64,000 nt of DNA from Poecilobothrus nobilitatus (lineage: Eukaryota > Arthropoda > Insecta > Diptera > Dolichopodidae): positions 219,895,488 to 219,959,487 of the forward strand of contig OX352772.1 of the NCBI GenBank assembly GCA_947095535.1, in the 5' to 3' direction. Position numbers and translations under genes: made by a program. Of the stretch, positions 31,327 to 43,164 are shown one piece after another. How positions within the stretch are numbered: the first letter of the stretch is position 1; each line of letters begins with the position of its first letter. The notes below the pieces were generated by a model that did not search any database, had not been told where the DNA came from, and was given only the letters and a program-made list of their open reading frames with translations.

Positions 31327-32286
31327 CTATTCTATTATATCAGCTTCTCTTAGTTCTTCAATAATTGAATTAATTTCATTGTGATGGTTATTATTTCCGG
31401 CCATGCGTGATGCAACCAATAGTCGTAATCGATCTACTAATTCATTAGGATCATCCCAATAAGTATATTGAAGAAGTTGTTTTGAATACAGTTTAGAGAA
31501 TGTATTTGGATATAACTTTAATAAATAACTTAAATAACTTTTTATTAAAATAAGCATTTCCAATCTTTTTACCTCTTGTGTTATATTCATGTTTATATAG
31601 ATTTCGTATAATATTAATATACTTATAACCTTTATTTCCTTTAATTTGTTCTAATGGATCATAGTTTCTCCTATGTGCATTTGTTTTTTCTAGAATTTTT
31701 TGATATAGTTTCAAATCGGTTTGTGTATAATTTTCAGGTTTCTTTTTGAATATAAGATCAAGTAAACCGTTGGTTGCTTTATAAATTTCATCATCAATTA
31801 TTATATTATGATTATTTTCATCAATACTGAATTTAGAATTCCCCAGTTTTCTTATATGTTCTTGTTGATCAAGATAAGGTCCATATGACTTATCTAGTTG
31901 TGATTTATTAAAAAAAGATGATGATTCTGAAATTGTTGTTCTTAACAAGTCATATTTTAAATCTTTGAAAGCACTATTGTTAGGTGTTGACGTTTTGAAA
32001 CTTTCAAAAATTAACATTTTTTTATTTGGACTTATTGAGTTAAATGTGTCATCGTTTTTACCATGAAATTCTTCTTTGATTTCCTGTTTGTTTTTGGTTC
32101 GAAGGGATAATGATATTTCACAACATCCGTTAATTTTTCAATTGGTTCGACAATTGGCTTAAAAGTCTCCTCCAAATATTGTTCCTCTGACTTTTTTCCC
32201 ATTTTTAAATCTTTATATTTTTTCTGTACATCTTTCCTAGTTTTAATTAAGTCTTTCAAAACTCTTTCATTAAATGATTTATCCAT
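31327..32286 (-). pseudogene. Outer DUF8207-type protein, two frameshifts
   Basis: Three pieces: 32032-32286 (MDKSFNERVLKD..., ending LTQ then stop), 31493-32017 (central part with YGPYLDQQEHIRKLGNS and TNAHRRNY) and 31327-31490 (YTYWDDPNELVDRLR...). They lie in different frames. Collinear with the inner 15939-16889 gene. Confidence 0.65.
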
Positions 32287-32299
32287 ATTTTAATTGTTA

Positions 32300-32420
32300 A
32301 TTAAGTGCAACTAATCTGAGCTGAAGCTGATCTGTTCTGTTCATGTTGTTGATCTGTTATGTTTTTGTTTCTGATCTGATCAGTTGCTGTTCGTGATCTG
32401 TTCTGATGCTTTTATAAATT
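32300..32420. promoter_or_regulatory. CTGATCTG-rich region, outer copy
   Basis: Repeated GATCTGTT, CTGATCTGATCAG and GATCTGTTCTGATG phrases, corresponding to 16890-17036 of the inner element. Confidence 0.4.
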
Positions 32421-32432
32421 GCAAATGTCTAT

Positions 32433-33114
32433 TTATATTTGAACAAATTCTTCAAAATTTCTTCTATAACGACCATTATTTAAAGGTCTATCTTTATCAA
32501 TGAGTAAAAATCCATAGTTATTTCGCCAACAATGTGAACATAGGTCTTTGAATTTATCGAAGGACATATCTGCATTAACATGATCGTTATAAATATGTTT
32601 CAAATTTAAATCATCTTGTTTGAATATGATTATGAAATTTTTATTATCTCTTATTAAATGTTTTGGAATTCGAGTATAAGATTGACACAAATAGAAACTG
32701 TCCACGTCTTGATGTCTTCCCATACAAAAATATTCTCTAACATTGTTCATCACATGCAATATCATCAAATATGAATATTGAATTAGGTTGGGATTCTGAT
32801 GGTTTAAGTACATCTGAATTATTTGAAAATTCGTTATATCCCATTCCCTTAATAGATTTTATAATTCTTTTCAAATATTCATATTTTGGTTGATGTAACG
32901 ATTTAGAGTATATGTATATATTTTGAAATTTCAAACCTTTGGGATCTAATAACATGCTTAACATAACATTCGTTTTACCACAATTAGATGGTCCCACAAT
33001 TAAACCTCGAACACTATTTGGTAGTACGTCTCCATGTTTTTTATTTGTTTTTCTTTTATATTTCAAATCAAAATTTTTAATCTCTATTGTCTCATCCTTT
33101 TTTATAAACTTCAT
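32433..33114 (-). pseudogene. ATP: Outer packaging ATPase, frameshifted
   Basis: Walker A GPSNCGKT and Walker B SIFIFDD are present, as is FYLCQSYTRIP. A small deletion near 32745 shifts the frame just after Walker B. Start ATG at 33114 (MKFIKKDETIE), as in the inner copy. Very close in sequence to 17037-17726. Confidence 0.88.
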
Positions 33115-33194
33115 TTTGGTTACTAATTTTAATTTCATATAAAACATTATATATATACATTAATCAAATCAATTTATATTGAACCGTTACCAAA

Positions 33195-33950
33195 AAGAGA
33201 GGTAGTGGTAAATTAAATAGTTAATAAATTACCATTTGAAGTTCATCTACCTGTATATAATTATTGTGGTCCAGGAACTAAACTTAAAGAGCGCTTAGAA
33301 CGTGGTGATAAAGGTATAAATAAATTAGATGCTGCATGTCGTGAACACGATATTGCATATTCTAACAATAGTAATATTACTAATCGTCATATAGCTTATA
33401 AAATATTAGCTGGAAAAGCTTGGCAAAGATTTAAATCCCATGATTCGGCTTGGGATGAAAAAGCAAATGCACTTCTGGTTACAAATACAATGAATGCTAA
33501 AGTTAAACTTGGAATGGGATGTAAAAAAAAAATTAATAAAGTAAAGAAAAATAAACCATTAAGCAAAGTGATTCAAGAAGCTAAAATTGCTATAACGGTT
33601 ATAAACCTGATAAAAAAAGAGATGCTATCAAAGTTGCTTTAAAAGCTGCTAGAAATACAAGTAAGAATAAAAAATCAATAAAAATTCCACGAATTATTCC
33701 TGTTCCTAAAACTGGTGGTATTTTACCATTAATTCCAATATTTGCTGGTCTTTCGGCTGTTGGTGCTCTTGCCGGTGGTGCAGCTGGTATAAATAAAGCT
33801 GTTAATGACGCCAAAAATGCTAAGAAACAGTTAAATGAAAGTGAGCGCCATAATAAAATAATGGAAGCTATTGCTCTTAGAGGAAAAGGTTTACATTTAA
33901 AACCATATAAACAAGGACTTGGATTATATTTATCTCAAAAAAACCACTAA
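33195..33950 (+). pseudogene. Outer PLA2-domain protein, broken
   Basis: Lacks an ATG, has a stop near 33220 from a small deletion and a one-base frameshift near 33595. The Ca-loop YNYCGPGTKL and active-site CREHDIAYSN remain, as does the C-terminal GLHLKPYKQGLGL in another frame. Collinear with 17818-18624. Confidence 0.8.
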
Positions 33951-33952
33951 GT

Positions 33953-34333
33953 ATGCTACCCAAACGGGCTTTAACAAATATTGATATAAATAATTTTGGA
34001 AGGAAATATTTAAAATATTTTCAGGGAGTTTTTATGAAAGATACTCTTCCTAAATCCAAACCATGGAATCGTGAATGTGGAGTCATCAACTTAGATAACT
34101 CAGTTGGACATGGAACTCATTGGGTAGCATTCTACAAGAATTTAAATGATATACAATATTTTGATAGTTTTGGAAATTTACAACCACCAACCGAAATTTT
34201 AAAATATTTGGGCGATAAACTTTCATATAATTATTATACATATCAGAAATTTAATACTTTTAATTGTGGTCACTTATGTTTAAGTTTCTTATCTAAGTCT
34301 ATTTTTTATAAACAAAATAACGAAAAAAAATAA
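33953..34333 (+). CDS. PRO: Adenain-like cysteine protease, intact
   Basis: 126 residues starting MLPKRALTNID, two bases after the PLA2 stop. Catalytic residues in adenovirus-protease order: GTHWVAFYK (His), YFDSFGNLQPP (Asp) and FNCGHLCLSFL (Cys). The family needs Gln or Asn upstream of the Cys, and the YQKFNTFNCG segment offers candidates. It is shorter than adenovirus protease, about 200 residues. It is the only undamaged protease here and serves as reference for the broken inner, P1 and P3 copies. Confidence 0.88.
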   Translation: MLPKRALTNIDINNFGRKYLKYFQGVFMKDTLPKSKPWNRECGVINLDNSVGHGTHWVAFYKNLNDIQYFDSFGNLQPPTEILKYLGDKLSYNYYTYQKFNTFNCGHLCLSFLSKSIFYKQNNEKK

Positions 34334-34600
34334 AATAAATAAAAAAAATTGATACATTTTTTTTTTCTTTTAAAATGACCTACATTAATAAAATTTAAAT
34401 TTTTAAGTTCAAGGTTATCTTTTTTTTCATTGCGAAGAATAATATGTTTTTATCATAATATTTAAGGTTATTGAAATTAAAATTTCTTTATTATTTATAT
34501 GTCTTAGTATTAGTTTATATTGTTCCATAATAAATTGTGAAGATGATTATATAAAAAGATAATGTACTTCAATAATTGTTTTATTCATTAAGAAGTAAAC
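34334..34600. promoter_or_regulatory. Capsid-block promoter region, outer copy
   Basis: No gene. TATATAAAAAG at 34548-34558 and TTCAATAATTG downstream are in the same place as in the inner element. Confidence 0.5.
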
Positions 34601-35297
34601 ATGTCTATAACATTAACCTTAAATGGTAAAAACTCTATTCTAACGACAGAATATTTTCCTCCAATAGATTTGAAGAGAGAATATACTTGCGCATTAGTAG
34701 ATTTTCAGACATACAATTCTATACCAAATATAGATGCAACAAATAATAAATTTTTTATTGGAGATCAAAGCATTATTCTTCCTACAGGCTCATATGAAAT
34801 TGAAGACATTGAACATTTTCTTAAAAAAAATTTAGAAATAAGTAACACTAAAGCAGAAAAGCGTAAACTTTTTATAAAAGCTAACAATAACACATTAAAT
34901 TGTGAAATTTTTTTCTGATAGTGAGATTGATTTTGAACGTGAAGGTACGATTGGTGAATTATTAGGTTTTAGTAAAAAAAAATTAAAACCCAATATATGG
35001 CATTTTTCTGATCTTCCCGTTAATATAAATAAAATTAATATAATACGGATAGAATGCAATATTATTCAAGGAACATACATTAATGATGGGAGAGCTCATA
35101 TTTTACATGAGTTTTCAATAGATGTTAGTCCTGGCTATAAAATAATTGAAGTTCCTCGAAATCTTATTTATTTATCAGTTGCAGTCAATCAAATAAGATC
35201 GATCACCATAAAAGTAGGCGATCAGAACGGTAGTTTAATTAATTTTCGAGGTGAAACTATAACAGTGCGCATGCACTTGAAACAACAGGAAAAATGA
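34601..35297 (+). pseudogene. mCP: Outer penton-like protein, one-base slip
   Basis: Starts MSITLTLNGK. An extra T in a T-run near 34907-34913 shifts the frame, where the inner copy has one T fewer. Motifs TEYFPPIDLKREY, SIPNIDATNN and LLGFSKKKLKP. The inner and outer copies are broken at different places. Confidence 0.75.
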
Positions 35298-35473
35298 TAA
35301 TATATGAAAATAACATTCAAAAACATAATAAATATTCAACGCATCCTATACATCAGTTTAATAGTTCTTCAACATTAAGACAAAGAGGATATCATAAATT
35401 GAACAGAGTCACTCTAACAACAGAAAATCAACAATTTGTGATATCTCTTGGATTTAAAATAAAAAAGTTTTAG
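35294..35473 (+). CDS. 59-residue conserved protein, outer copy
   Basis: Overlaps the penton-like stop (ATGA), same length as 20044-20223, no stops. It begins MIIYENNIQKHNKY and ends SLGFKIKKF. See the inner copy for interpretation. Confidence 0.7.
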   Translation: MIIYENNIQKHNKYSTHPIHQFNSSSTLRQRGYHKLNRVTLTTENQQFVISLGFKIKKF

Positions 35474-35480
35474 GGGAAAA

Positions 35481-36548
35481 ATGGATAATTTATTTAATAA
35501 CCCGATAATTGATGAAAGCATAACAAGCGCACATTGGCGTACATATTCACCATTTGTGAATTCATTTAATAAAAGTGATATAATCCGAGTACAAATACAG
35601 CATCAAAATTTAAATATTTTACCATCAACCAGCATACTTTATATTGAAGGCTTTATTTCAAAGCATGACGGAAGTCGTACACTAAAAACTAATTTAATTA
35701 ATAATGCAATGACATTTCTATTCGATGAAATACGCTATGAATTAAATGAAAAGGAAATTGATCATTGTCGAAATGTTGGAATAACAACATGTCTAAAAAA
35801 TTTTGTTTCCTTAAATGAAAATGAGAGTCAAGCTTTAAAAAATGCAAGCTGGTCTCCAAAAGAAGCAATTGAATTAGGAACGCAATTTTTTAACTATTGT
35901 ATTCCATTGAAAAGACTCTTGGGATTTACGGAAGATTATAAAAATATTATTCCAAATGCAAAACATGAGTTAATTTTAGTACGTTCAAGATCTGATAATA
36001 ATTCTTTAATTTGTACTGACGTTAATGAAAAACCAAAAATTCAGTTACTTCAAGTACAATGTCGGGTGCAACATATCAATTTAGCCGATTCAGTTAAACT
36101 TAACTTATATAAGAATATTGATAAAAATGCAAAAATGATATTAGGTTTTAGAAATTGGGATTTGTATGAATACCCATCATTACCAACAGGTACCAATCAT
36201 CATGTTTGGAATGTTAAAACAACCTCACAGCTGGAAAAACCTCGTTTTATTCTTTTTGCTGTACAAACCGATAAATAAAATAAAATAGATAAAGATCCTT
36301 CTAAATTCGACCATTGTAATGTTGAAAACTTAAAAGTTTATTTAAATTCAGAAGCTTATCCATATGAAGATATAAATTTAAATTTTGATAGAGATCGATA
36401 TGGAATTGCTTATGAGGCATACATTAACTTTCGAAATAATTATTATAATTATTCTATATCAGAACCGTTATTAACATGGGAGGAATATAAAACAAAGGCT
36501 ACAATTTTTGTAATAGATACTCGTTATCAAAATGAAAATTTAAAATAA
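35481..36548 (+). pseudogene. MCP: Outer major capsid protein, one in-frame stop, no tail
   Basis: 356 codons in one frame interrupted by TAA at 36276-36278 and ending after YQNENLK. The C-terminal tail seen out of frame in the inner copy is absent. Motifs as in the inner copy: SILYIEGFISKHDG, CIPLKRLLGFTEDY and GFRNWDLYEYP. Confidence 0.82.
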
Positions 36549-36611
36549 TTTAAAACAAAAATTAAAATCAGTTCACTATCGATAACAATATCGATAAATT
36601 AAAAATCAAAA

Positions 36612-37186
36612 ATGGAATATTACATAATAGACATACAGGGATTTCAAAATAATAACAAAAAATTCATATTAAAAGAAATTGCAGTTTTATCATCAATGAT
36701 GAAATTCAACACTTCATAATAAAACCTCCGTATAGTTATCACATTCTAACATCATCTACAAAGTATACAAATAATTGGCTAACTGATCATCATCATGGAT
36801 TTCAATGGAATAATGGAGAAACTAATTTTTTTGATGTTGTAAATATTTTAAAGAAGGACAACTATTCAAAAATATATGTTAAAGGCTGTGAAAAGCAATT
36901 ATGGATTAAAAATATTTTAAAATGTTATAATGTTATTGATTTAGACGAACAAGAATCAACCAGTTTAAAAATGATTAAAAATCAGTACATTAATTGTAAA
37001 AGATGCTATTTTAATCATAATGGGTTTTGTGCACTTGAAAATGTTTATTTATTAAAATCACTATTGAAAGCCTTTTACACTCAAGATGAGAAAAAAAAAA
37101 AAAAAGGAAATTTTTCACATGCAAAAAATAAAACAAACTATGTATACGTATTTATTTTTTATTTTAAAAAAAATTTTATAAGTTAA
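36612..37186 (+). pseudogene. Outer copy of the nuclease-fold-like protein
   Basis: Starts MEYYIIDIQGF. A one-base loss near 36700 shifts the frame, after which HFIIKPPYSYHIL, HHHGFQWNNG, KIYVKGCEKQLWI and the RCYFNHNGFCALENVY tail are readable. The original stop after LLKSLL is lost, so the frame runs on to 37186 through poly-Lys. Confidence 0.6.
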
Positions 37187-37285
37187 TGTGCTTAATTAAT
37201 AGGAAATAAAATATAAAAATTGTGATTTTATGAATTAAATAGTTTTTTTCTTTTTTTATTTTCATTACATTTTAATTTATTTTAG

Positions 37286-40200
37286 TCATATTGAATAATG
37301 ACCCCAAGGTAGGGTATTATATGAGTTATTTAATATAAATCTCTTATTATCATTTGAATCTAAAGCTACTTTTTGTTGCTTAATACTATTTACATTATGA
37401 TTTTCTGATTTAATCAAATTTTGAACAACTGTTTTATTTATATTTTCATCTAAACTTTTTTTATAATGCTTAAATTCTATTTCTTTTTCTACAACATTTT
37501 TTTTAATTCCTTTTATTTTTTTTATACAATTTGTATTATTTACTTTTATTGAATACATTTTTGATCTTAAACCTATAAATTCTGTAATAATATTACCATT
37601 CATTTCATCCTTCATTAATCCTACTACTTTTTTATTTACTAAAGGAATTCCCCACTTATTATCTAAAGGATAATCGCTAGTGTCAAACCGTTCATTACAA
37701 TCTTTTCTAATACTTTCATATATATTTTTATTAGTTATTTAAGACTGTTAGTTAAAATAAGACTGTCTGTATCCATATACAAAAGATTACAATCCTGTTG
37801 AAAATTCTCTTTCATATAATTATAATAAAATTCATAAATTAACGTTTTCGAAATATCTAATATTGACATGTCTACATAGATGGGTTTATCCAAAATTATT
37901 TCTGTTTTATATAGTTCTATTGAAACTAAATTTTTGCTAAAAATAGAACAACTTTTAAAATATGGTGATGCAATTAATGAACTAGCTCCATACCGTCCGT
38001 GTCAATAAGTTTTCAGTTTTACATCACATCGTTTTCTAACATTTTCTATTGTTTTACCAAAAATTGCATTATTCATTAGCTTATATTGCTCTTTTTCAAA
38101 TTTGTCAGTAGCTTGTGTACGAAGTTTAGTATTTAATTCTATATAGGGCTTTAGATAGGGTGATTGATTAAATTGTAATATTTTATGAATTTTTTTTATT
38201 TTTAATCCATGTTTTAAAGATATTTTTAAATTTCTAGTGTGAATGGTATAGTTATTTTTATCAAACAAAGTAGCTAATAATTTTTTATCATTGGAATTTA
38301 TTGACAAATGCTCAGGACAAAAAGGTAAATTTTTATGTAAATCATGAAGCTTTTTAGGATACTCTATATCTACTTCAAATATAAATCCTACAGGAGATTC
38401 ATCAGAAATATTACTTATGAAATTTTCAGTGAATTTTTGAATATCATTTACCCATTGAAAATTATTTAATGGTAAATATTGAGTCATAGACCAACCGTAC
38501 TGGTTGTTAATGTCGAAGTATATTATATAGTTTGTTGGTTTAGTAGAATCAAAATTTGGTATATATATGTTATTTGATTCGGAATAGCGTTTCGTAACTT
38601 GAGTTAGACCTCCTCTTACCCCATTTTCAATAAATAGTACCATATCAACATCAGTTAATAGCTCAAAATTAATTTTCGTATATTTTAGCATGGCATCCCA
38701 AGAATAGCCTAATCATATCTAAATCATATGTTTTCATACAATGATTTCTGAACTTTTCAAATATATCCGTTAATAATAAAACATCAGTTTTTAAATACAA
38801 ATCAGAGTATTGTAATTTTTTATTAAATTTTTTATTTTAAACTCACTCCATATTACTTTTGCATGATTGTAGTCTTCCTCAGTTATATTTGATTTATTTA
38901 ATTCATTATAAAATAAGTTTTTTTCTGGTAATACTGATTCTAAAAATTTTTCCGGACTATCAATATAATCATAAGGGTATATTCCCTTCTGTTTAAGTAA
39001 ACTATATTGATAATCCCTTAAATTATCAAATTGAGATTTTAAATTGGGGAACTCCTTTATATTTTCAGCTAATATTTCTAAACTACTACCTAAAAATTTA
39101 TATGAATCTATAAACCTAAATTTAATATTACTATTTTCTATATATTTTGTAAAGCTAATATATTTTTCCTTATTCAATGGAAGTAAATCTATCTTACCCA
39201 AGATTACTGAATTTAGTTTTTTAATAATAAAATGTGAATCATATCCAGTTAAATTATGAAAAATTACAGGAACATACAACGCATTTTGGTAGGTTATATT
39301 ACATTTGCTGTGTGTTGCACCTCGATATTCCCCACTTAAATGATCATGATCTTTACATTTAACTTCATTTGTTAAAAATGATTCGTTACATATAAAGCAA
39401 ACCTCAGCGCTTTCAAATTCAGCTTGTTGTGGGCTTGTTAACGATTTCATACTTAGTGGTGATTTTAAATCTGTCTCCAAAAAGATTGCAATCATTTTTA
39501 ACTCATTTAAAAATCATTCAATACAATTTTCTCTTCTATGAAAATTATATTTTGTAGTTTCAATATAATTTGATTTTATATAGTAGCCCATAGAATATGG
39601 AATATGTTCTTGATAACTATTATCTGAATTGATCTTTTTCAATCTGCATAAACTACACATGGCACCATTAATTTATTTTTGAAGTTCTTAAATTTGAGAT
39701 TATTTTTATTTTTTTCTGGTAAGACGATAGCACAGTTGTTAACCTTTTCACAATATTTTGTATGACATAATAATTTTTCATTTGTTGAAAAATAATTCAA
39801 GCATCTATCACAAAAATATTTTTGCCTTTTGTTCTTAGATAGATCATTTGAAAGTAATCTTGACATATTTTTTATTAAAACATAATGATATTTGATTTTT
39901 TCATGTGAATGCGTTTCATCTTCGTAATATGTGTTTAATTTCTCCTTTTTTTTTATAAATATTTTGCAGTAATAATAGATTGACATGCTTTTCTTTTTTA
40001 AGTTTAGTTAGGTAAAACGGAATAACTTTGAAATTACTTGCTTTAATTAATTCCAGTCCAAAAACGTTTATTGAAATTGAATTTAACTTTTCAAATTTGG
40101 GAATGTCATTTAGTAACACTGGAAAAGTAATACAATTAAAATTCAATACTTCACTATAATTTTGATAACTTGATGGACGATCAGAATGAGCTGTGTTTGG

Positions 40201-40872
40201 ATTTAACGCAGCCATTGTACACCACGCAAAGCATGCATCATCACTATTTTTAATATTTATACACGCTTTTTTATTTTTTTATCGAAGGTGGCAAATCAAT
40301 GTAAGATGATGGTGCAAATGAAGAAAATACATTTACATTGATAATTAAATTGATTATAGAAGATAATGCCCATCCACTACCTTTCTCTTGAAAATCATCA
40401 AATTTAATTAAAATTTGGTTTTTCAGTTTATCATACCATTCATCATTACCATTATTCATTTTGAACACTATAACATTTTCTGTATTTAATTCAGATCATA
40501 TTCATTTTCTTCTTTGTTTGTTTTCACAAATTCACCACAAAAGACAAAGTTAATTTTAATTGCATTATATTCTAGCAATATATGTCTAATTTTTTCTTCT
40601 ACAATTTTTTTACACTTTTCTAAAAAAATGTTGGGGTCTATCTCAGTTATGTTAGTTATAACACCACTTTCAATTCTGTTTTTAAATGCAGAATTTAATG
40701 TTCTCCATTTCAATTCAGTGTCTTTATTTAATAATTTTGTTTTTATTTTATATTTAAAGGATTCTAAATGTCCTATAGAAGTTAATAAAGAAGATATTAC
40801 CCCACTGTTAGAATTTATATTTTCTTTAACTAATTGTTCTAACACATTTAAGTCTTTCAATAGCAAAATCAT
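37286..40872 (-). pseudogene. POLB: Outer DNA polymerase B, several breaks
   Basis: Pieces on the minus strand: N-terminal domain (40486-40872; 40271-40468), a Zn-finger segment (39639-39986; CDRCLNYFSTNEKLLCH), an HNH-like insert and exonuclease II (38791-39495; CFICNESF, HDHLSGEYRGATH, FHNLTGYDSHFI) with a PYDYIDSPEKF linker, polymerase motif A YFDINNQYGWSM and B LMNNAIFGKTIEN (38002-38691), motif C YMDTDSL near 37780 and a C-terminal end to 37286. It is more complete than the inner PolB but clearly a different lineage. Confidence 0.9.
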
Positions 40873-41318
40873 ATAAGACTTAACTTCTTTTTTATTTTCA
40901 CTTTTATTTTTTTTTTTAAATAAAAAATTATTTTTTTTTTAAATTTTTTTAGCGATTTCAGACATTTTTTTTTATTTTTTATTATTATTTTTTATATATA
41001 AAAATAATTAATTTTTTTATTCAAGTCGACCGAGTTATTTCTAAATGAAACTAGCTTCTCTAATTAAATTTCATTTCCAAAGGGAATAATAAGGTTCAAA
41101 AGTTCAAAAAGCTGTAAAATTAATAAAATAAATAAAAGTTTTTTTTTTTTAAATTTTTACTAAAAGCTTTAATTTTTACTTATTTCACAGCAAATAAATA
41201 AAATAAATAAAAAGATTTTTTGTTTTTTTTGTTTTTAATATAAATATAATATTTATTTTTTCATTTTTTTAGTTACAGTAGTTTTAGTTTAGTTTAGTTT
41301 TTATTTGATTTTAGTTTT
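40873..41318. other. AT-rich spacer, outer PolB to SSB-like gene
   Basis: Long T and A tracts, no gene seen. Likely holds the 3' end of the SSB-like transcript and the promoter of PolB. Confidence 0.45.
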
Positions 41319-41867
41319 TTATTGATTAATTGCTAATAGGTTCTGCGAATATATTTCCTCTGTCACCAGCTTGTATTTAAATGGTGTTGGTGACAGCATA
41401 TACAAGTTGGGTGCATCATTCAATACTTGTATTTGTTGTTCCGTTAAAATGCTGACCATATATGCAGGCAAAAAGAAAACCGTACTCTCAAACTCTAGCA
41501 TGATTCTTGGACCATACTGAGTATGTAATTTTTTTAATTTTAATATTATGTAGTATTTACCACGAATGATGTCTCTCGTTGACAAAGTTTTTTTTAATGC
41601 TGATTTTTGCTCTACCTCTTCATTAAATTGGTTGAGAATATCTGTCACATCATCTGCCTTTCTTTTTCTGCTTGTAGATGCTGCGATTTGATGTGAAGTT
41701 GATGCGATTTGGTTACTACTTGTTGATCCAGCGTAGCTATATCCAGCGTTCCTATATCCACCATTATTTTCTGTGCTTGGTGGTACAATAACGATGTCAT
41801 CTATGATTTCTATGGTATCCATTGTTTGAATGATGGAATAATTAAATTTTTCATTTCTTTTATACAA
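41319..41867 (-). CDS. Putative OB-fold ssDNA-binding protein, outer
   Basis: 182 residues (or about 167 from the internal MDTIEIIDD). A Ser/Thr-rich N-terminal region holds a basic KRKA motif that could be a nuclear signal. The C-terminal core YYIILKLKKLHTQYGPRIML, then FFLPAYMVSIL, matches the other SSB-like proteins. It lacks the acidic tail of the inner copy. Open throughout. It lies on the terminal side of PolB, whereas in the inner element the SSB-like gene lies on the other side. Confidence 0.5.
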   Translation of the reverse strand: MYKRNEKFNYSIIQTMDTIEIIDDIVIVPPSTENNGGYRNAGYSYAGSTSSNQIASTSHQIAASTSRKRKADDVTDILNQFNEEVEQKSALKKTLSTRDIIRGKYYIILKLKKLHTQYGPRIMLEFESTVFFLPAYMVSILTEQQIQVLNDAPNLYMLSPTPFKYKLVTEEIYSQNLLAINQ

Positions 41868-42649
41868 AATTCCATATTTGCGTAGGTGTTTTCTAAAAAA
41901 GCATTTTCTATTATTTTAAAGCTTTTCAATCAAAACCGCAACATCCCTAATATTCTTACATTCAATTTGTTTAGCTAGATGATTTCAAAATAGTATTCTC
42001 TATAATTTTTAACTTATCAATTTTAGATTGTTTTCAGTCAAAACCGCTACTTCCTTAATGTTCAAATTGTTCTAATATTAATTTGGTGTAACTATGGATG
42101 TTTTCCAAATAGCATTTTTTATCAAATTTGAAAACTGTAATTATATAGGAGATTCCCTGACGTTAGTATTTTTTATTACTTTTAACTTATCAATTTTAAA
42201 TTGTTTTCAGTCAAAACCGCAACATTATTAATTTTTTTTCTCATCTAAAATAAATCAACGGTTTTAAGTTGTATAATAGCAGAATATTTTTAAAATTAAT
42301 TCATTGCATCTTATCACTATTTCTTTAAATAAAAGAAAACCAAAAAATAACAACAACATCAACAAATTTTTTGTCAAAAGCATCCCTAATATTCTTACAT
42401 TCGATTTGTTTAGCTAGATGATTTGAAAATAGTATTCTCTGTTATTTTTAACTTATCAATTTTAGATTGTTTTCAGTCAAAACCGCAACATTATTCATTT
42501 TTTTTCATCTAAAATAAATCAACGCTTTTAAGTTGTATAATAGCAGAATATTTTTAAAATTAATTCATTGCATCGCTTATCACTATTTCTTTAAATAAAA
42601 GAAAACCAAAAAAATAACAACAATAACATCCACATCAACAAAATTTTCA
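41868..42649. repeat. Outer right subterminal repeats
   Basis: No gene. Direct duplication of about 170 bp (42200-42370 and 42470-42645), including ATCTAAAATAAATCAACG. The phrase TCAAAACCGC occurs at about 41931, 42044, 42213 and 42478. A composite site lies at 42148-42165 (GGAGATTCCC-TGACGTTA). Confidence 0.65.
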
Positions 42650-43164
42650 ACATTACTCTATAATTACTGTATAGTCATCGAAAAAAAACTTTAATTATAT
42701 AGGAGATTCCCTGACGTTATATTTTTAAAAAAAATTTTAAAATACAATATTTCATAAAAAATCACAAAAGGTTCTTGTCACCAAAAACATAATATTCAAA
42801 GTGAGAAAAAAAAACTTTAATTATATAGGAGATTCCCTGACGTCATATTTTTTAAAAAAAATTTTAAAATACAATATTTCATAAAAAATCACAAAAAGTT
42901 CTTATCACTAAAAACATAATTTTCAAAGTGAGAAAAAAATTTATAAAACAGTTTTAATTTAATTCTTTAAAAAATATTTCAAATCTGCGCGCCTGGTATT
43001 TTAATTCCAAAATAACTAACTTAATCTAAAATGTATTCGATGAGTCATAGATGAGTCATAGTCCTTATCTTATCTCTTATCATTTCCTTATCGTTAACAT
43101 CAATCCTTATTTTTAACATCTGTTACGCCATTTCCTAGTCTAGAATCCGCTTAGGTACACTACT
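42650..43164 (-). repeat. Outer element right TIR
   Basis: Inverted copy of 9415-10005, with composite sites at 42702-42719 and 42828-42845 (GGAGATTCCCTGACGTCA). It ends GGTACACTACT. Somewhat shorter than the left TIR because of a difference in the GATAAG-rich part. Confidence 0.9.

Larger units (their letters stand above)
9415..43164. mobile_element. Outer Polinton/Maverick (interrupted by inner copy)
   Basis: Bounded by terminal inverted repeats starting AGTAGTGTACCTAAGCGG on the left and its reverse complement on the right, with a 6-bp AACTTT TSD. Without the 16,771-bp inner element and one TTCCTT copy it measures about 16,973 bp, normal for Polintons. Its genes resume at 27845: an unknown gene, secreted protein, integrase, small genes, fibre-like protein, DUF8207-type protein, ATPase, PLA2, protease, penton-like, MCP, unknown RNaseH-like gene, PolB, SSB-like. 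Nearly all are broken. Confidence 0.93.

Noticed and set aside
9415..43164. A single giant 33.7-kb Polinton with duplicated gene sets
   Set aside because: The second set of TIRs at 10987 and 27757 with its own exact 6-bp TSD shows one normal-sized element inside another.
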